Positions 1 through 8,307 of a stretch of 64,000 bases of DNA are shown piece by piece. Numbering within the stretch: position 1 is the stretch's first letter; every line of letters starts with the position of its first letter. The stretch spans positions 724,746 through 788,745 of the forward strand of contig NZ_JANFLT010000006.1 in the NCBI RefSeq assembly GCF_024385505.1. Reading direction: 5' to 3'. A program made the translations under genes and the position numbers. The stretch comes from Arthrobacter zhaoxinii. Its GTDB lineage: Bacteria > Actinomycetota > Actinomycetes > Actinomycetales > Micrococcaceae. The notes under the pieces were generated by a model. It was not told the DNA's origin and did not search any database. It saw only the letters and a program-made list of their open reading frames with translations.

Positions 1-738
1 GGTGGCGGTGAGGGCGTCCAGCCCGCCCAACTCGCCGAGCAGATAGGAAGAGATGAACTTGGCGGACGCCGCGGCAAAAACTCCGGCGACAAGCAGCCCC
101 GCCTGGACCGGCAGGCTCGTCAGCGCCAGCCGCCCGATCACCAGGCCCAGCAGGATGTAGCTCAGCCACTGCAGCACAGGGTAGAACCCGGTGACGAAGA
201 GGTCCGCCGCCAGGACAGCCGGTGTGCCGAACGCTTCCCAGGTGATGTTTCCGCTGATTTCCGACGGCGCCAGGGTTTCGACCAGCCAGCCGCGCAGCAG
301 GTAGGCAAGCACGGGGGAAAGCAGCAGCCAGCTCCCCGCCCAGACGGCCAGACGGCGCAGCGGCATACCCAGGAACGGCAGTGCCAGCAGGAACAGTACG
401 GCGTAATGGAACAGGATGACGGCGATGTTGGTTTCCAGGCCGCCCAGCACCAGGCCCACCAGGGCAATGATGAGCGCCCGGACGGCAATTCCCCGCCGGT
501 CCCCGCCCAGGGCCCGGGCTTCGCGGGGTTCGCTGCCGCCGGTCAGCAGCGCCAGTCCAGCGCCGGCGACCACCGCGAACAACGCCGAGGAGCGGCCGGA
601 GAACACCAGTCCGGTGAGGGTGGGTTCGCCGGTTTCCTGGTGGTAGAGCGGCAGCGCATGCGTGGCGATCATGCCCAGAAGGGCAATCCCGCGGGCAGCG
701 TCGATGCCGGTCAGGCGGCGTTGGATCATGCACAGCAT
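1..738 (-). CDS. Membrane acyltransferase-like protein (DUF1624/DUF418, HGSNAT-like), 3' end outside window
   Basis: The minus strand is open from an ATG at 738 (alternative ATG at 729) to the window edge, about 246 codons, with the C-terminus missing. The protein begins with a short basic segment and then RLTGIDAARGIALLGM, the signature opening of the first transmembrane helix in heparan-alpha-glucosaminide N-acetyltransferase-like and DUF418 membrane proteins. Several more hydrophobic helices follow (for example FHYAVLFLLALPFLGM). Such proteins are integral membrane acyltransferase candidates; the substrate cannot be read from the sequence. It is divergent from dapA and shares a 120 bp intergenic region with it. 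No clear ribosome site separates the two start candidates. Confidence 0.75.
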   Translation of the reverse strand, partial: MLCMIQRRLTGIDAARGIALLGMIATHALPLYHQETGEPTLTGLVFSGRSSALFAVVAGAGLALLTGGSEPREARALGGDRRGIAVRALIIALVGLVLGGLETNIAVILFHYAVLFLLALPFLGMPLRRLAVWAGSWLLLSPVLAYLLRGWLVETLAPSEISGNITWEAFGTPAVLAADLFVTGFYPVLQWLSYILLGLVIGRLALTSLPVQAGLLVAGVFAAASAKFISSYLLGELGGLDALTAT

Positions 739-820
739 CGTCTCACAGCCTGCCGGGGCCGAACCTCCCCGTCCGGGACCGCGGACGTACCCCGCCCAGC
801 GCACCGTTCCCCGCAGCAGG

Positions 821-851
821 TTGTCCCATTGCCTCCCGTAACGGGTAACGT
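821..851 (+). promoter_or_regulatory. Candidate dapA promoter (leaderless type)
   Basis: TTGTCC at 821-826 and TAACGT at 846-851 are separated by 19 nt. The -10-like hexamer ends 7 nt before the dapA ATG and no purine-rich ribosome site lies between them. This fits transcription starting at or very near the start codon. The 19 nt spacer is longer than ideal. Confidence 0.4.
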
Positions 852-858
852 TTTACCC

Positions 859-1776
859 ATGGAATCAGACAACCGCACGCTTCCCTTCGGCACCCTCGTC
901 ACCGCCATGGTGACCCCGTTCCGCGAGGACGGTGAAGTGGACTTCGACGCCACTGCCTACCTCGCGAACAAGCTCGTCGAAGACGGCTGTGACGGCCTGG
1001 TGGTCTCCGGCACCACGGGTGAGACCTCCACCCTTGAGGACAGCGAGAAGGAAGACCTGTTCCGGGTAGTGGCCGAGACGGTGGGAGGCCGGGCTCGGGT
1101 GATCGCCGGAACCGGCACCAACCACACCTCCCACTCCGTAGAGATGGCCCGCCGCGCCGAGCGTGCCGGTGCCGACGGCCAGCTGGTGGTTACCCCGTAT
1201 TACAACAAGCCCACGCAGGCGGGCGTGCTCGCGCACTTTGACGCCGTCACCGCCGCCACGGACCTGCCGGTGATGGTCTACGACATTCCCGGCCGCGCCG
1301 GCATTGCCCTGAGCACCTCCACCATCTTCCGCCTGGCCGAGAACCCGCGGATCCTGGCCCTGAAGGACGCGAAGGCGGACTTCGCCGGCATCACGAGGGT
1401 CCTGGCCAACACCACCCTGGACGTCTACGCGGGCGACGACGGACTGACCCTGCCCTGGATGGCCGCCGGCGCCGTCGGCGTCGTCAGCGTGTCCGCCCAC
1501 GTTGCCACCGCACAGTTCCGTGCCCTGGTCGACGCCGCCGCGGCCGGGGACTTCGCCACCGCCCGCCGCATCCACTTCGAACTGGACCCGGTGATCCGCG
1601 CAGTGATGACCCACATCCCCGGCGCCGTGTCGGCCAAGCAGATCCTGGCCATGCAGAAGGTGCTTCCCTCCGCCGCCGTCCGCCTGCCGCTGGTGGCTCC
1701 GGACGCCGTCGAGATGGAAACCATCCTGACCGACCTGGCCGAAGCCGGCATGGACTTCTCCCGGACCGAGGCCTAG
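859..1776 (+). CDS. dapA: 4-hydroxy-tetrahydrodipicolinate synthase
   Basis: Cytoplasmic enzyme condensing pyruvate with aspartate semialdehyde in the diaminopimelate/lysine pathway. The 305-residue product matches the family length. It shows the GTTGETSTL loop (Thr52/Thr53), the VYDIPGRAG motif with catalytic Tyr141 and Arg146, and Lys169 in LALKDAKAD as the Schiff-base lysine. The frame stays open upstream to 406, but that stretch is the antisense of the divergent membrane gene, so ATG 859 is chosen; a -10-like hexamer sits 7 nt before it. The rnj start follows the stop by 6 nt, suggesting cotranscription. A second pathway gene, dapF, lies at 16.5 kb. Confidence 0.97.
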   Translation: MESDNRTLPFGTLVTAMVTPFREDGEVDFDATAYLANKLVEDGCDGLVVSGTTGETSTLEDSEKEDLFRVVAETVGGRARVIAGTGTNHTSHSVEMARRAERAGADGQLVVTPYYNKPTQAGVLAHFDAVTAATDLPVMVYDIPGRAGIALSTSTIFRLAENPRILALKDAKADFAGITRVLANTTLDVYAGDDGLTLPWMAAGAVGVVSVSAHVATAQFRALVDAAAAGDFATARRIHFELDPVIRAVMTHIPGAVSAKQILAMQKVLPSAAVRLPLVAPDAVEMETILTDLAEAGMDFSRTEA

Positions 1777-1782
1777 GCAACC

Positions 1783-3474
1783 ATGAGCGAAACCGCCGGA
1801 ACCGGCCTGTTGACCCCTCCGCCGCTGGAAGAAGGAACGCTCCGCATCGTCGCCCTCGGCGGGCTGGGGGAAATCGGCCGCAACATGGCCGTCTTCGAGA
1901 TCGACGGCAAGCTGCTGGTCGTGGACTGCGGCGTCCTCTTCCCCGAGGAGACCCAGCCCGGCGTCGACCTCATCCTGCCGGACTTCTCCTACATCGAGGA
2001 CCGCCTGGACGACGTCGTCGGCGTGGTCCTCACCCATGGCCACGAGGACCACATCGGTGCCGTGCCCTACCTGCTGCGGCTCAAGAACGACATCCCGCTG
2101 ATCGGCTCGCAGCTGACGCTGGCACTGGTGGAGGCGAAGCTCCAGGAACACCGCATCAAGCCGTTCTCCCTGACCGTCACCGAGGGGCAGATCGAACAGC
2201 TCGGCCCGTTCGAATGCGAATTCGTGGCGGTCAACCACTCCATCCCCGACGCGCTGGCCGTTTTCATCCGGACCGCCGCCGGCACGGTGCTGCACACCGG
2301 CGACTTCAAGATGGACCAGCTGCCCCTGGACGGCCGGATCACGGACCTGCGCGCCTTCGCCCGGCTGGGCGAAGAAGGCGTTGACCTGTTTATGGCCGAC
2401 TCCACCAACGCCGACGTCCCGGGCTTCACCACCGCGGAACGCGAAATCGGCCCGGTGCTGCAGGAACTGTTCGGCAAGGTGGACAAGCGCATCATTGTCG
2501 CTTCGTTCTCCTCCCACATCCACCGGGTGCAGCAGGTCCTCGACGCCGCCGCCGCGCACAACCGCTTCGTCTGCTTTGTCGGCCGGTCCATGGTGCGCAA
2601 CATGGCCATCGCCGAGAAGCTCGGCTACCTGCACGTGCCCGAAGGCATCCTCGTGGACCTGAAGAACGTCGATGAGCTGCCGGACAACAAGGTGGTGCTG
2701 ATGTCCACCGGATCGCAGGGCGAGCCCATGGCAGCCCTGTCCCGGATGGCCAACGGCGACCACCGCATCCGGGTCGGCAAGGGAGACACGGTCATCCTCG
2801 CCTCGTCCCTGATCCCGGGCAACGAAAACGCCGTGTTCCGCGTGATCAACGGGCTGCTGCGCCTGGGCGCCGACGTCGTCCACAAGGGCAACGCGAAAAT
2901 CCACGTCTCCGGCCACGCGGCGGCCGGGGAACTGCTGTACTGCTACAACATCCTGCGGCCGAAAAACGCCATGCCGGTGCACGGCGAGACCCGGCACCTC
3001 ATCGCCAACGGCCGCCTGGCGGCCGCCACCGGCGTCCCGGAGCAGAACATCATCCTGGCCGACGACGGCACGGTGGTGGACCTGCGCGACGGCAAGGCCC
3101 GCATAGTCGGGGAAGTGGAGTGCGGATTCGTCTACGTGGACGGCTCCAGCGTCGGCGCGATTACCGACACCGACCTGAAGGACCGGCGGATCCTCAGCGA
3201 AGAAGGCTTCATTTCCATCATTTCCGTGGTGAACCGCAGCACCGGCACCATTGTCTCCGGTCCCGAGATCCATGCGCGCGGCTTCGCCGAAGGGGATGCG
3301 GTGTTTGACGAGATCATCCCCAAGATCAGTGCGGCACTGGAGGAAGCGGTCCGCTCCAACTCCGACCACACCACGTACCAGCTGCAGCAGGTGGTCCGCC
3401 GGGTGGTGGGCACCTGGGTCAACCGGCGGCTGAGGCGCCGCCCCATGATCGTTCCGGTGGTGGTCGAGGCCTAG
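1783..3474 (+). CDS. rnj: Ribonuclease J
   Basis: Metallo-beta-lactamase/beta-CASP ribonuclease with endo- and 5'-to-3' exonuclease activity in mRNA decay and rRNA maturation. The 563-residue length is typical. The metal-binding motif HGHEDH is at residues 85-90, followed by HTGDFKMD, the beta-CASP region containing ADSTNAD and SFSSHIHR, and a C-terminal dimerisation domain containing VHGETRHL. It starts 6 nt after the dapA stop. This dapA-rnj pairing is common in actinobacteria. Confidence 0.97.
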   Translation: MSETAGTGLLTPPPLEEGTLRIVALGGLGEIGRNMAVFEIDGKLLVVDCGVLFPEETQPGVDLILPDFSYIEDRLDDVVGVVLTHGHEDHIGAVPYLLRLKNDIPLIGSQLTLALVEAKLQEHRIKPFSLTVTEGQIEQLGPFECEFVAVNHSIPDALAVFIRTAAGTVLHTGDFKMDQLPLDGRITDLRAFARLGEEGVDLFMADSTNADVPGFTTAEREIGPVLQELFGKVDKRIIVASFSSHIHRVQQVLDAAAAHNRFVCFVGRSMVRNMAIAEKLGYLHVPEGILVDLKNVDELPDNKVVLMSTGSQGEPMAALSRMANGDHRIRVGKGDTVILASSLIPGNENAVFRVINGLLRLGADVVHKGNAKIHVSGHAAAGELLYCYNILRPKNAMPVHGETRHLIANGRLAAATGVPEQNIILADDGTVVDLRDGKARIVGEVECGFVYVDGSSVGAITDTDLKDRRILSEEGFISIISVVNRSTGTIVSGPEIHARGFAEGDAVFDEIIPKISAALEEAVRSNSDHTTYQLQQVVRRVVGTWVNRRLRRRPMIVPVVVEA

Positions 3475-3557
3475 GTCCGGCCGTGGTAGGGGCCGGAAAA
3501 GTAGTCCCCGGGGCGGTCCCCGCCGCGTAAATCCGGGGGATCGGGGGACGCATCGGG

Positions 3558-3563
3558 TAGCGT
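3558..3563 (+). promoter_or_regulatory. Candidate -10 hexamer for ftsK
   Basis: TAGCGT lies 7 nt upstream of the ftsK ATG at 3571, where no ribosome site is visible. No good -35 was found, so this rests on position only. Confidence 0.25.
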
Positions 3564-3570
3564 GGCTCGT

Positions 3571-6462
3571 ATGGCGACTCGTACTTCCCCTGCCGCACGC
3601 AGCGGTGCCTCCGGCCGGACCCCCGCCCGGAACTCCGGCGGCAGCTCCAGCAAGACATCAGGCAAGTCCGGCGCGCGCGGCGGATCCGGAGGCCGGGGAA
3701 CCTCCGTGTCGCAGCAGGCACCCCCGGACCAGCTGCCCCTGCCGCTGCGCGCGGTGGAGAGCGCCTGGATGGGTATTTCCCGCCTCGCGGGAGCCGGCGT
3801 CCGCAAGCTCGGCACCGATGTCTCCCCGGGGCGGGAAGTCCGCCGTGACGGCACCGGTTTCTTCCTGATCCTCCTCGCCCTCGCGGTTGCCACCGTGGAG
3901 TGGTGGGCCCTGCGCGGTCCCGTTGCCGACGTTATCCATGCCGGCGCGGCCGGCACCTTCGGCTGGATGGCCGTGGTCCTGCCCTTTATGCTCACCACCG
4001 GCGCCGTCCGCCTGTTCCGCTACCCGGAGCGCCACCGGGCCAGCAGCAGGATCAGCATCGGCCTGGTGATCATGCTGCTTGCCGGCGCCGGGATCACCCA
4101 CATTGCCGGCGGTTCACCGGCGTTGTCGGACGGCTTCGACCGGCTCTGGGCCTCCGGCGGCATTGTCGGCTTCCTGGTTGCCGGTCCGCTGTCCGCAGCA
4201 CTCACCCCCTGGCCGGTCCTGGCTCTCCTGTCCTTCCTGGTGTTCGTGAGTGTCCTGATCACCACCGCCACGCCGTTCCGCCACATCCCGCTGCGCCTTC
4301 GCGCGATGTACGAACACCTGATGGGCCAGGACCTCGCCCCCGACGATCCCGAAGCGCACGACCAGAGCTACCTCTACGGCGCACCGAAGCCGGAAAAGGT
4401 CCGGAAGCCGCGCAAGAGCCGCCGCGAGAAGGAAGCCGAGGCAGCCGCCGCGCAGGAGGGCTTTGCCGGCGACGAAGCCTTCGAACGCGCCCTGCTGCAG
4501 GACGAGGAAGATGAGGCAGCCGCCGCTGCCGCGGCTGCGCCGGCCGTACCTCCGGGAGTCCGGCGCCCCACGCAGTCCGAACTGGCCACGCAGAAGATCC
4601 GCCGCAACCAAGGCCTGCCGGTCGACGGCGGCACGGACACCGCCGAACCGCCCACCGAGGCCATCAGCACCGTCCCCGGCGCCACCGAGGTCCTGAACCT
4701 GGCCGCGGTGCCGCCGGTTGCCCCTGTGCCGTCCCGGCCGGTCCAGCCGGTACCCCCGGCCACTCCCATCCCGCAGCGCACCGAGCAGCTGCAGCTCTCG
4801 GGCGACATCACCTATACGCTGCCGCCGTCGGACTTCCTGCCGCCGGGACCGCCGGCAAAGGAGCGCTCCGAAGCCAATGACGCCGTCGTCGCCGCCCTGA
4901 CGCATACGCTCGAGCAGTTCAACGTGGACGCCAAGGTCACCGGGTTCTCCCGCGGACCGACGGTCACCCGTTACGAGATCGAACTCGGCGAAGGCACCAA
5001 GGTGGAACGCGTCACGGCGCTGTCCAAGAACATCGCCTACGCCGTGGCCAGCTCCGACGTCCGCATCCTGTCGCCCATTCCGGGCAAGTCCGCCATCGGC
5101 ATTGAGATCCCGAACGCGGACAAGGAAGTTGTTGCCCTGGGCGACGTCCTGCGGTCCAACTCCGCACGGAAGACCGAGCACCCCATGGTGATGGGCGTCG
5201 GCAAGGACGTCGAGGGCGGCTTCGTGGTCGCCAACCTGGCCAAGATGCCCCACCTGCTTGTGGCCGGAGCCACCGGCGCGGGCAAGTCCTCGTTCGTGAA
5301 CTCGATGATCACCTCCATCCTGATGCGCTCCACGCCGGACGAGGTGCGCATGGTGATGGTGGACCCCAAGCGCGTGGAACTGACCGCGTATGAAGGCGTT
5401 CCACACCTGATCACTCCGATCATCACCAACCCGAAGAAGGCCGCGGAGGCACTGCAGTGGGTGGTCCGCGAAATGGACACCCGCTACGACGACCTCGCCA
5501 ACTTCGGCTTCAAGCACATCGACGACTTCAACAAGGCGGTCCGCAACGGCAAGGTGGTGCCCCCGGCAGGCTCCAAGCGGGTCATTCGGGCCTACCCGTA
5601 CCTGCTGGTAATCGTGGATGAGCTCGCCGACCTGATGATGGTCGCCCCGCGGGACGTCGAAGACTCCATCGTGCGCATCACCCAGCTGGCCCGCGCCGCC
5701 GGCATCCACCTGGTGCTGGCCACCCAGCGGCCCTCCGTGGACGTGGTCACCGGCCTGATCAAAGCCAACGTTCCCTCCCGCATGGCCTTCGCCACCTCCT
5801 CGGTCACCGACTCCCGCGTGGTCCTGGACCAGCCCGGTGCCGAGAAGCTCCTGGGCCAGGGCGATGCCCTGTTCCTGCCGATGGGGTCCAACAAACCCAT
5901 CCGTGTGCAGGGGGCCTGGGTTACCGAGTCCGAGATCCACCGGGTCGTGGAGCACGTGAAGGGCCAGCTGCAGGCCGTCTACCGCGAAGACGTTGCGGTC
6001 ACAGCGCCGAAGAAGCAGATCGACGACGACATCGGAGACGACCTCGATGTCCTGCTCCAGGCAACCGAACTGGTGGTGACCACGCAGTTCGGGTCCACCT
6101 CCATGCTCCAGCGCAAGCTGCGCGTGGGCTTCGCGAAGGCCGGCCGGCTCATGGACCTGCTGGAATCCCGCGGCGTGGTGGGACCTTCCGAAGGGTCCAA
6201 GGCCCGCGACGTGCTCGTGAAGCCGGATGACCTGGCTGCCACCCTCGCTGCCATCAGCGGGGGTGACGCCCCGGCTCCGTCCGGAGGCGCCGGGGCCGCC
6301 GCGCTGGCGGACAACGCGAATGCCAACCACGGCTTCGACCCCACCGGACCGGTGGACCTGGTGGCAGCGGATCTGGACAGCCGTCCCCAGGTGGAGGATT
6401 ACCACGATGACGCGGAGGATCCCGACGGATCCGAAGACGCGTGGAATCTCACGGGCCGGTGA
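3571..6462 (+). CDS. ftsK: DNA translocase FtsK/SpoIIIE family
   Basis: Septum-anchored DNA motor that pumps chromosomal DNA during division and promotes dimer resolution. The 963-residue protein has four to five hydrophobic helices between about residues 90 and 235, then a low-complexity Ala/Glu- and Pro-rich linker to about 430. The RecA-like motor follows, with Walker A GATGAGKSS near 566 and Walker B LLVIVDELADLMM near 678. A C-terminal winged-helix gamma domain (about 825-885, DNA-sequence recognition) is present, then a short acidic tail. ATG 3571 is preferred over the in-frame GTG at 3562 because MATRTS-type starts are usual and a -10-like TAGCGT sits 7 nt upstream. pgsA begins 20 nt after the stop. 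Confidence 0.96.
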   Translation: MATRTSPAARSGASGRTPARNSGGSSSKTSGKSGARGGSGGRGTSVSQQAPPDQLPLPLRAVESAWMGISRLAGAGVRKLGTDVSPGREVRRDGTGFFLILLALAVATVEWWALRGPVADVIHAGAAGTFGWMAVVLPFMLTTGAVRLFRYPERHRASSRISIGLVIMLLAGAGITHIAGGSPALSDGFDRLWASGGIVGFLVAGPLSAALTPWPVLALLSFLVFVSVLITTATPFRHIPLRLRAMYEHLMGQDLAPDDPEAHDQSYLYGAPKPEKVRKPRKSRREKEAEAAAAQEGFAGDEAFERALLQDEEDEAAAAAAAAPAVPPGVRRPTQSELATQKIRRNQGLPVDGGTDTAEPPTEAISTVPGATEVLNLAAVPPVAPVPSRPVQPVPPATPIPQRTEQLQLSGDITYTLPPSDFLPPGPPAKERSEANDAVVAALTHTLEQFNVDAKVTGFSRGPTVTRYEIELGEGTKVERVTALSKNIAYAVASSDVRILSPIPGKSAIGIEIPNADKEVVALGDVLRSNSARKTEHPMVMGVGKDVEGGFVVANLAKMPHLLVAGATGAGKSSFVNSMITSILMRSTPDEVRMVMVDPKRVELTAYEGVPHLITPIITNPKKAAEALQWVVREMDTRYDDLANFGFKHIDDFNKAVRNGKVVPPAGSKRVIRAYPYLLVIVDELADLMMVAPRDVEDSIVRITQLARAAGIHLVLATQRPSVDVVTGLIKANVPSRMAFATSSVTDSRVVLDQPGAEKLLGQGDALFLPMGSNKPIRVQGAWVTESEIHRVVEHVKGQLQAVYREDVAVTAPKKQIDDDIGDDLDVLLQATELVVTTQFGSTSMLQRKLRVGFAKAGRLMDLLESRGVVGPSEGSKARDVLVKPDDLAATLAAISGGDAPAPSGGAGAAALADNANANHGFDPTGPVDLVAADLDSRPQVEDYHDDAEDPDGSEDAWNLTGR

Positions 6463-6470
6463 ATCTTCGC

Positions 6471-6476
6471 TACGCT
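6471..6476 (+). promoter_or_regulatory. Candidate -10 hexamer for pgsA (leaderless type)
   Basis: TACGCT ends 6 nt before the proposed GTG start of pgsA at 6483 and lies between the ftsK stop and that start. No clear -35 is visible. Confidence 0.3.
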
Positions 6477-6482
6477 GAAGGC

Positions 6483-7073
6483 GTGAGCAATTCTCCTACC
6501 GAGCGGGTTCCTACCCTCAATATCGCCAATGCCCTGACCGTGGCGCGGATCCTGATGGTTCCGCTCTTTGTCTGGTTCCTTGCGTCCGACGACGGCCGTG
6601 ACGGTTTGTTCCGCTGGCTCGCCGTGGCCACATTCGCCGTCGCCATCTATACCGACAAGCTCGACGGCGATATTGCCCGCAGCCGGGGGCTGATTACCGA
6701 CTTCGGCAAGATCGCCGACCCGATCGCGGACAAGCTGCTCATCGGGTCTGCCCTGGTGATGCTGTCGCTGCTCGGCGAGCTGTGGTGGTGGGTCACCATC
6801 GTGATCCTCGTCCGTGAACTCGGCATCACCCTGATGCGCTTCGTGGTGATCCGGTACGGCGTGATGGCCGCCTCGCGCGGCGGCAAGCTCAAGACCGTGG
6901 TCCAGACCTTTGCCATCTTCGTGTTCCTCCTTCCGCTGACCGCCTGGCTGGGTGCCTGGGCCTGGTGGATCGGCGCCGTCTTTATGGCCGCTGCGCTCGT
7001 GATCACCGTCGTCACCGGCGTCGACTACGTCCTGCAGGCCGTGAAGCTGCGCCGCGTCGGCAAGCGTGCATGA
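6483..7073 (+). CDS. pgsA: CDP-diacylglycerol--glycerol-3-phosphate 3-phosphatidyltransferase
   Basis: Integral membrane enzyme making phosphatidylglycerophosphate, the precursor of phosphatidylglycerol and cardiolipin. The 196-residue protein carries the complete CDP-alcohol phosphotransferase signature: D58-x2-D61-G62-x2-A65-R66-x8-G75-x3-D79-x3-D83, within several hydrophobic helices. The frame is open back to 6441 inside ftsK, but GTG 6483 gives the family's usual N-terminus (TLNIANALTVARI soon after) and lies 6 nt after a -10-like hexamer. The stop overlaps the cinA start (ATGA), so the two are translationally coupled. Confidence 0.93.
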   Translation: MSNSPTERVPTLNIANALTVARILMVPLFVWFLASDDGRDGLFRWLAVATFAVAIYTDKLDGDIARSRGLITDFGKIADPIADKLLIGSALVMLSLLGELWWWVTIVILVRELGITLMRFVVIRYGVMAASRGGKLKTVVQTFAIFVFLLPLTAWLGAWAWWIGAVFMAAALVITVVTGVDYVLQAVKLRRVGKRA

Positions 7074-7558
7074 GCTCTGCGCCGGCTGCCGTCCTCGCTG
7101 AAGAGGTCCTTGCCGCTGCCCGCCGGGCGGGGCAGACCGTGGCCACCGCCGAGTCGCTCACCGCCGGCATGCTCTGCGCCGAACTCGGGTCCATCCCGGG
7201 CGCGTCGTCGGTTTTGCAGGGGGGAGTGGTTGCGTACCAAAATGGAGTCAAGCTTTCCGTCCTCGGGGTTCCGGCGGAGCTCCTGGCCGAAGCCGGATCC
7301 GTCGACGGGAGGGTTGCCGAGCAGATGGCAGCCGGCGCGCGGCGTGTGCTTGGCGCCGACGTCGGGGTGTCCACAACCGGCGCCGCCGGGCCGCAGGCCC
7401 ACGACGGCAAACCGGTGGGGACTGTGTTCGTGGGGATCGCTACTGCCGAAGGGACCTCCTCCCGGGAGTTCCGGTTTACGGGTGACCGCACGGCCATCCG
7501 GTCGGCGGCGTGCAGTGAAGCACTCTCCATGCTGGCGGCCGCGTTGAAGGTCCGTTAG
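7070..7558 (+). CDS. cinA: CinA-type nicotinamide-nucleotide amidohydrolase
   Basis: The protein matches the CinA C-terminal (PncC) domain, which deamidates nicotinamide mononucleotide in pyridine-nucleotide recycling. At 162 residues it is the single-domain form without the N-terminal molybdopterin-binding-like half. Visible motifs are ATAESLTAGM, SVLQGGVVAYQNGVK and STTGAAGP. The ATG overlaps the pgsA stop by 4 nt. The trio pgsA-cinA-clgR is a familiar actinobacterial order. No ribosome site is needed beyond coupling to pgsA. Confidence 0.93.
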   Translation: MSSAPAAVLAEEVLAAARRAGQTVATAESLTAGMLCAELGSIPGASSVLQGGVVAYQNGVKLSVLGVPAELLAEAGSVDGRVAEQMAAGARRVLGADVGVSTTGAAGPQAHDGKPVGTVFVGIATAEGTSSREFRFTGDRTAIRSAACSEALSMLAAALKVR

Positions 7559-7580
7559 CGCAGCAGCCGAACAGGATAGC

Positions 7581-7594
7581 CGCGCGGCGGGAAC
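7581..7594 (-). promoter_or_regulatory. Candidate ClgR operator
   Basis: On the minus strand this reads GTTCCC-N5-GCG, one base off the ClgR consensus as I remember it (GTTCGC-N5-GCG). It lies 118-211 nt upstream of the two possible clgR starts, where an autoregulatory site would be expected. The match is short. Confidence 0.3.
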
Positions 7595-7711
7595 AAAACC
7601 TGCAGGGCGTCAGTTGTTATCATCAGGAACCGCCAAGGTTCCTTTATTACGATCTTTGGACAGTCTGCGGCGCCGCCGCAGTCCGTACTCACAGGGAGCA
7701 GGACGATACAC

Positions 7712-8137
7712 ATGGTTAAGCAACCCGTATCCGTGAACGGCGTGATCCGCTGGCGGGATGTAGGGTTGGCGGAAGACGCACACCGGGAGCCTAAGGAGCG
7801 CAAGATGGTAGTTCTTCGTCACGAGATTGGTGATGTTCTCCGCGACGTGCGCCAGCGCCAGGGCCGGACCCTGCGCGAGGTGTCGCACAGCGCCCGTGTT
7901 TCTCTCGGCTACCTCAGCGAGGTTGAGCGCGGACAGAAGGAAGCCTCTTCGGAACTTCTGTCGTCAATCTGCACGGCCCTCGATGTGCCCCTGTCCCTGA
8001 TGCTTCGAGAGGTCAGCGACCGGGTGGCAAACGCTGAAGGCGTTGCCATTCCAGATACCGTACCGACGGAGTTTTCCCGGGAGTTCGCCCGCGAATTCCC
8101 CGAAGACCTGGCACGGGACCTGGCCCGCACATCCTAG
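7712..8137 (+). CDS. clgR: ClgR-type helix-turn-helix transcriptional regulator
   Basis: XRE-family DNA-binding regulator. In actinobacteria ClgR activates clpP/clpC, other proteolysis genes and often itself. The Cro/C1-type HTH is obvious: [33 protein letters not shown], then [12 protein letters not shown]. Two starts are possible. ATG 7712 gives 141 residues with AGGA 9 nt upstream. ATG 7805 gives 110 residues beginning [12 protein letters not shown], closer to the usual length, with AAGGAG 7 nt upstream. I list the longer form but consider 7805 at least as likely. The tail is Phe/Glu/Arg-rich. A strong terminator follows. Confidence 0.85.
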   Translation: MVKQPVSVNGVIRWRDVGLAEDAHREPKERKMVVLRHEIGDVLRDVRQRQGRTLREVSHSARVSLGYLSEVERGQKEASSELLSSICTALDVPLSLMLREVSDRVANAEGVAIPDTVPTEFSREFAREFPEDLARDLARTS

Positions 8138-8240
8138 AACCGCACATAGCAGCGCGGTCGCGGTGCCGAACGGAATCGGCCAGTGACAGCGTTGCCCCAT
8201 AGACATACCCCTGATCCTGCAATATCAGGGTGAACAGAGG

Positions 8241-8276
8241 AAACCCCCGCAGGCGCGGTGCCTGCGGGGGTTTGTT
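8241..8276 (+). terminator. Intrinsic terminator after clgR
   Basis: A perfect 14 bp stem (8241-8254 with 8260-8273) with a 5 nt loop is flanked by A-rich and T-rich ends, so it can act in both directions between clgR and the convergent marR-type gene. A weaker 7 bp hairpin (8209-8215/8224-8230) lies just upstream. Confidence 0.85.
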
Positions 8277-8307
8277 CTGTCTGCAGCTCAGTCCCGGCAG
8301 GTCGCCC

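Noticed and set aside
406..858. N-terminal extension of dapA giving a 456-residue protein
   Set aside because: The extra 151 residues are antisense to the membrane acyltransferase-like gene, are low-complexity, and do not belong to the DapA family; ATG 859 gives a canonical length and start.
739..858. Lysine riboswitch before dapA
   Set aside because: Only 120 bp is available and the promoter-like hexamer lies 7 nt from the start codon, leaving no room for a leader RNA.
865..3369. 834-codon minus-strand open frame opposite dapA and rnj
   Set aside because: Mirror frame of two certain genes, no recognisable domain.
4114..6405. 763-codon minus-strand open frame opposite ftsK
   Set aside because: Same high-GC mirror effect; no family motif, and the sense strand encodes an unambiguous FtsK motor.
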